Shown piece by piece: positions 62,401-64,000 of a stretch of DNA of 64,000 nucleotides. The position numbers were made by a program, and so were the translations under genes. The notes below the pieces were generated by a model. It ran no database searches. It saw only the letters and a list, made by a program, of their open reading frames with translations, and was not told where the DNA came from. Within the stretch, counting starts at the first letter, position 1. Each line of letters opens with the position of its first letter. This DNA comes from Struthio camelus (Eukaryota > Chordata > Aves > Struthioniformes > Struthionidae): the NCBI RefSeq assembly GCF_040807025.1, contig NC_090954.1:13037501-13101500 (forward strand), in the 5' to 3' direction.

Positions 62401-64000
62401 TCTGCTCCCACTTGGATTAAAATCACGAGGACTAAGACTTTACAAAATACTTTCTGCATGCCAAGTTGACTCTAAAGAGTCAACCATTTCACCTCTCTCC
62501 TCACCTTCAGAGACATGACTTTAGCACAGAAAGTTCTTTACCCTCAAATACAGAGATCCTAACAGTTAAGACTGATTCATCATGCCATTCTTATTTGTTT
62601 AAAAAAAAAAGTAGCATAACATCAGCCATAAGTTAAACTGAAAACAGTACAGGGCAACAGAGAAGAAAACAGAAGATGGTTATCAACATGAAAAGACTTT
62701 AGAATTCAGTTTTTCACGCTTGCCTCAGTAAGCAATGAGGCTCCTAAGGCTCCTAACATTATTTGTACGCAACTGACAGCTTACAAACTTCTAGCTATCA
62801 ATGTTGCACTCCCCCAGCTATGTCTTTCTGGAAGAGGTCCAGACTTAATATAGCAAAACTAGGACCTCTGACAAGTATAATGTTCACTGCCTAAAAAATT
62901 AGTAGACAGTCTTTAAAAATAATTTGAGTTTTTTTTTTTTTTTTTTATTACCCCAATGAAGTAGCTAAAGACTATCAAGTCTACTAGTAGTTCTGGCAAG
63001 GAGAAGTTATGTATTACTTCAAATCAACTTTGAAGACTTTAGGTAGTCAGCTGTAACAAGCACCAGTCTTCTAGGAAAAAAAAACTTTCACCTTTTGTTC
63101 AGTACAATAGACTAAAGCCAGCATAACAGCTAGCACCACCCTAAGAACTGCTCTACTTGGTTTCTTCTCTTTCATTTTCCATTCATTATATAAAGTAAAA
63201 AAAAAAAAGCTCAGGTTCTAATATTAAAAACTGCAATAATCTATTTTCTAATTTGTCCAACAGGTCATTTCTGTTAACTTTGTGAATGCTGTCTCAGAAG
63301 TATCTACTGCATGAGCAACAATACCTGTGTACATGCAGTAACACTATCTTTGTTTTCATTAATGCACTTCCATTAAAAAGCGTTGCTCTGTATGTGATTG
63401 TAAAAATTCGCAAGGAGAAACAGAGTTTGATTTTTCTGAACCAATCTTCCAATAGATATATGCTCAGCCACTTCAGAACATGAGCGGTATATCAAAGCTA
63501 AGATGCATCTTGTCAAAAACGTAAACACACTTTAGCTCTTACAGGAGTGACTTTATAAGAAGTGTGAAATGCAATAACAAGTCTACAAATCTTTGGAGCA
63601 CATTCCAGAAAGATTGTATGCAAGCACACAAAAATTAAGACTGCAAGGAGGAGCTTGCTGTCTGGTCAAGTGCCTAAAGATCTCATGTTTAAAATCAAGA
63701 GCTTCTGATCTGGAATATCATCAGTTGTATGATGAACTCAAATCGATGCTATTGTGACAGTGACAAATGAACAGAAGAGCAGAAGAATAACGTTTTATAG
63801 TCACAGTTAGGAAAAAAGTTTTCGCACTACATACTTATTGTATGTTCCTATTTCTGAGCCTGCCGTGCCACCAAAAAAAAAGAAGTAAACACTTTCTTGT
63901 ATGTTCTAAGCTGTACGTTCAACTAAACCGTCCTTTAGCAAGAACAGCTCCACTACATTGAGCTGAAATACCTCTGGAAAAGGTGAATTCACTTCACAAG

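Overview
The window is vertebrate, almost certainly avian, nuclear DNA. Short exons with GT-AG introns are separated by kilobases of non-coding sequence. CR1 non-LTR retrotransposons of the bird/reptile type are present, with the (ATTCTRTG)n 3' end. Two deeply conserved genes are recognisable and face each other tail to tail: GLRA1 (glycine receptor alpha-1) on the + strand and G3BP1 (stress-granule assembly factor) on the - strand. The same two genes are neighbours in human 5q33.1, so the window is a conserved syntenic block. The species cannot be named from the sequence alone.

Layout. 1-3534 is the 3' part of a GLRA1 intron; exons 1-2 (signal peptide and N-terminus) lie upstream of the window. 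GLRA1 exons 3-9 are at 3535-3602, 14196-14419, 18172-18254, 19165-19302, 19907-20121, 20812-20958 and 24192-24482. All splice sites keep frame and the product matches alpha-1 throughout. The last exon has a second acceptor 24 nt upstream (24168), which would add SPMLNLFQ, the known alpha-1-ins form. A long AT-rich and partly G-rich 3' flank follows, with AATAAA signals at 27662, 29274 and 29303. About 29.3-39.2 kb is intergenic, or untranslated tail, with no recognisable gene.

G3BP1 occupies 49478 down to 40060 in 11 coding exons and gives a 465-residue protein: NTF2-like domain, acidic/(EP)7 region, proline-rich region, RRM and RGG tail. From 49491 to the window end is G3BP1 intron 1; the 5' non-coding exon and promoter are outside the window. 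That intron holds a broken CR1 of about 3 kb (roughly 51.0-54.07 kb).

Other content: two CR1 pieces in GLRA1 intron 4, three weak MIR/CORE-SINE-like remnants, a tRNA-like pol III box pair, microsatellites, homopolymer runs and a strong G-quadruplex motif in the GLRA1 3' flank. The two genes share no pathway: GLRA1 makes a glycine-gated chloride channel of inhibitory synapses, and G3BP1 is a cytosolic RNA-binding scaffold. I found no CRISPR array, operon, toxin or other undescribed system. The points most worth a second look are the conserved tandem acceptor in GLRA1, the G4 motif, an intronic ORF that reads as a signal peptide, and the CR1 copies.
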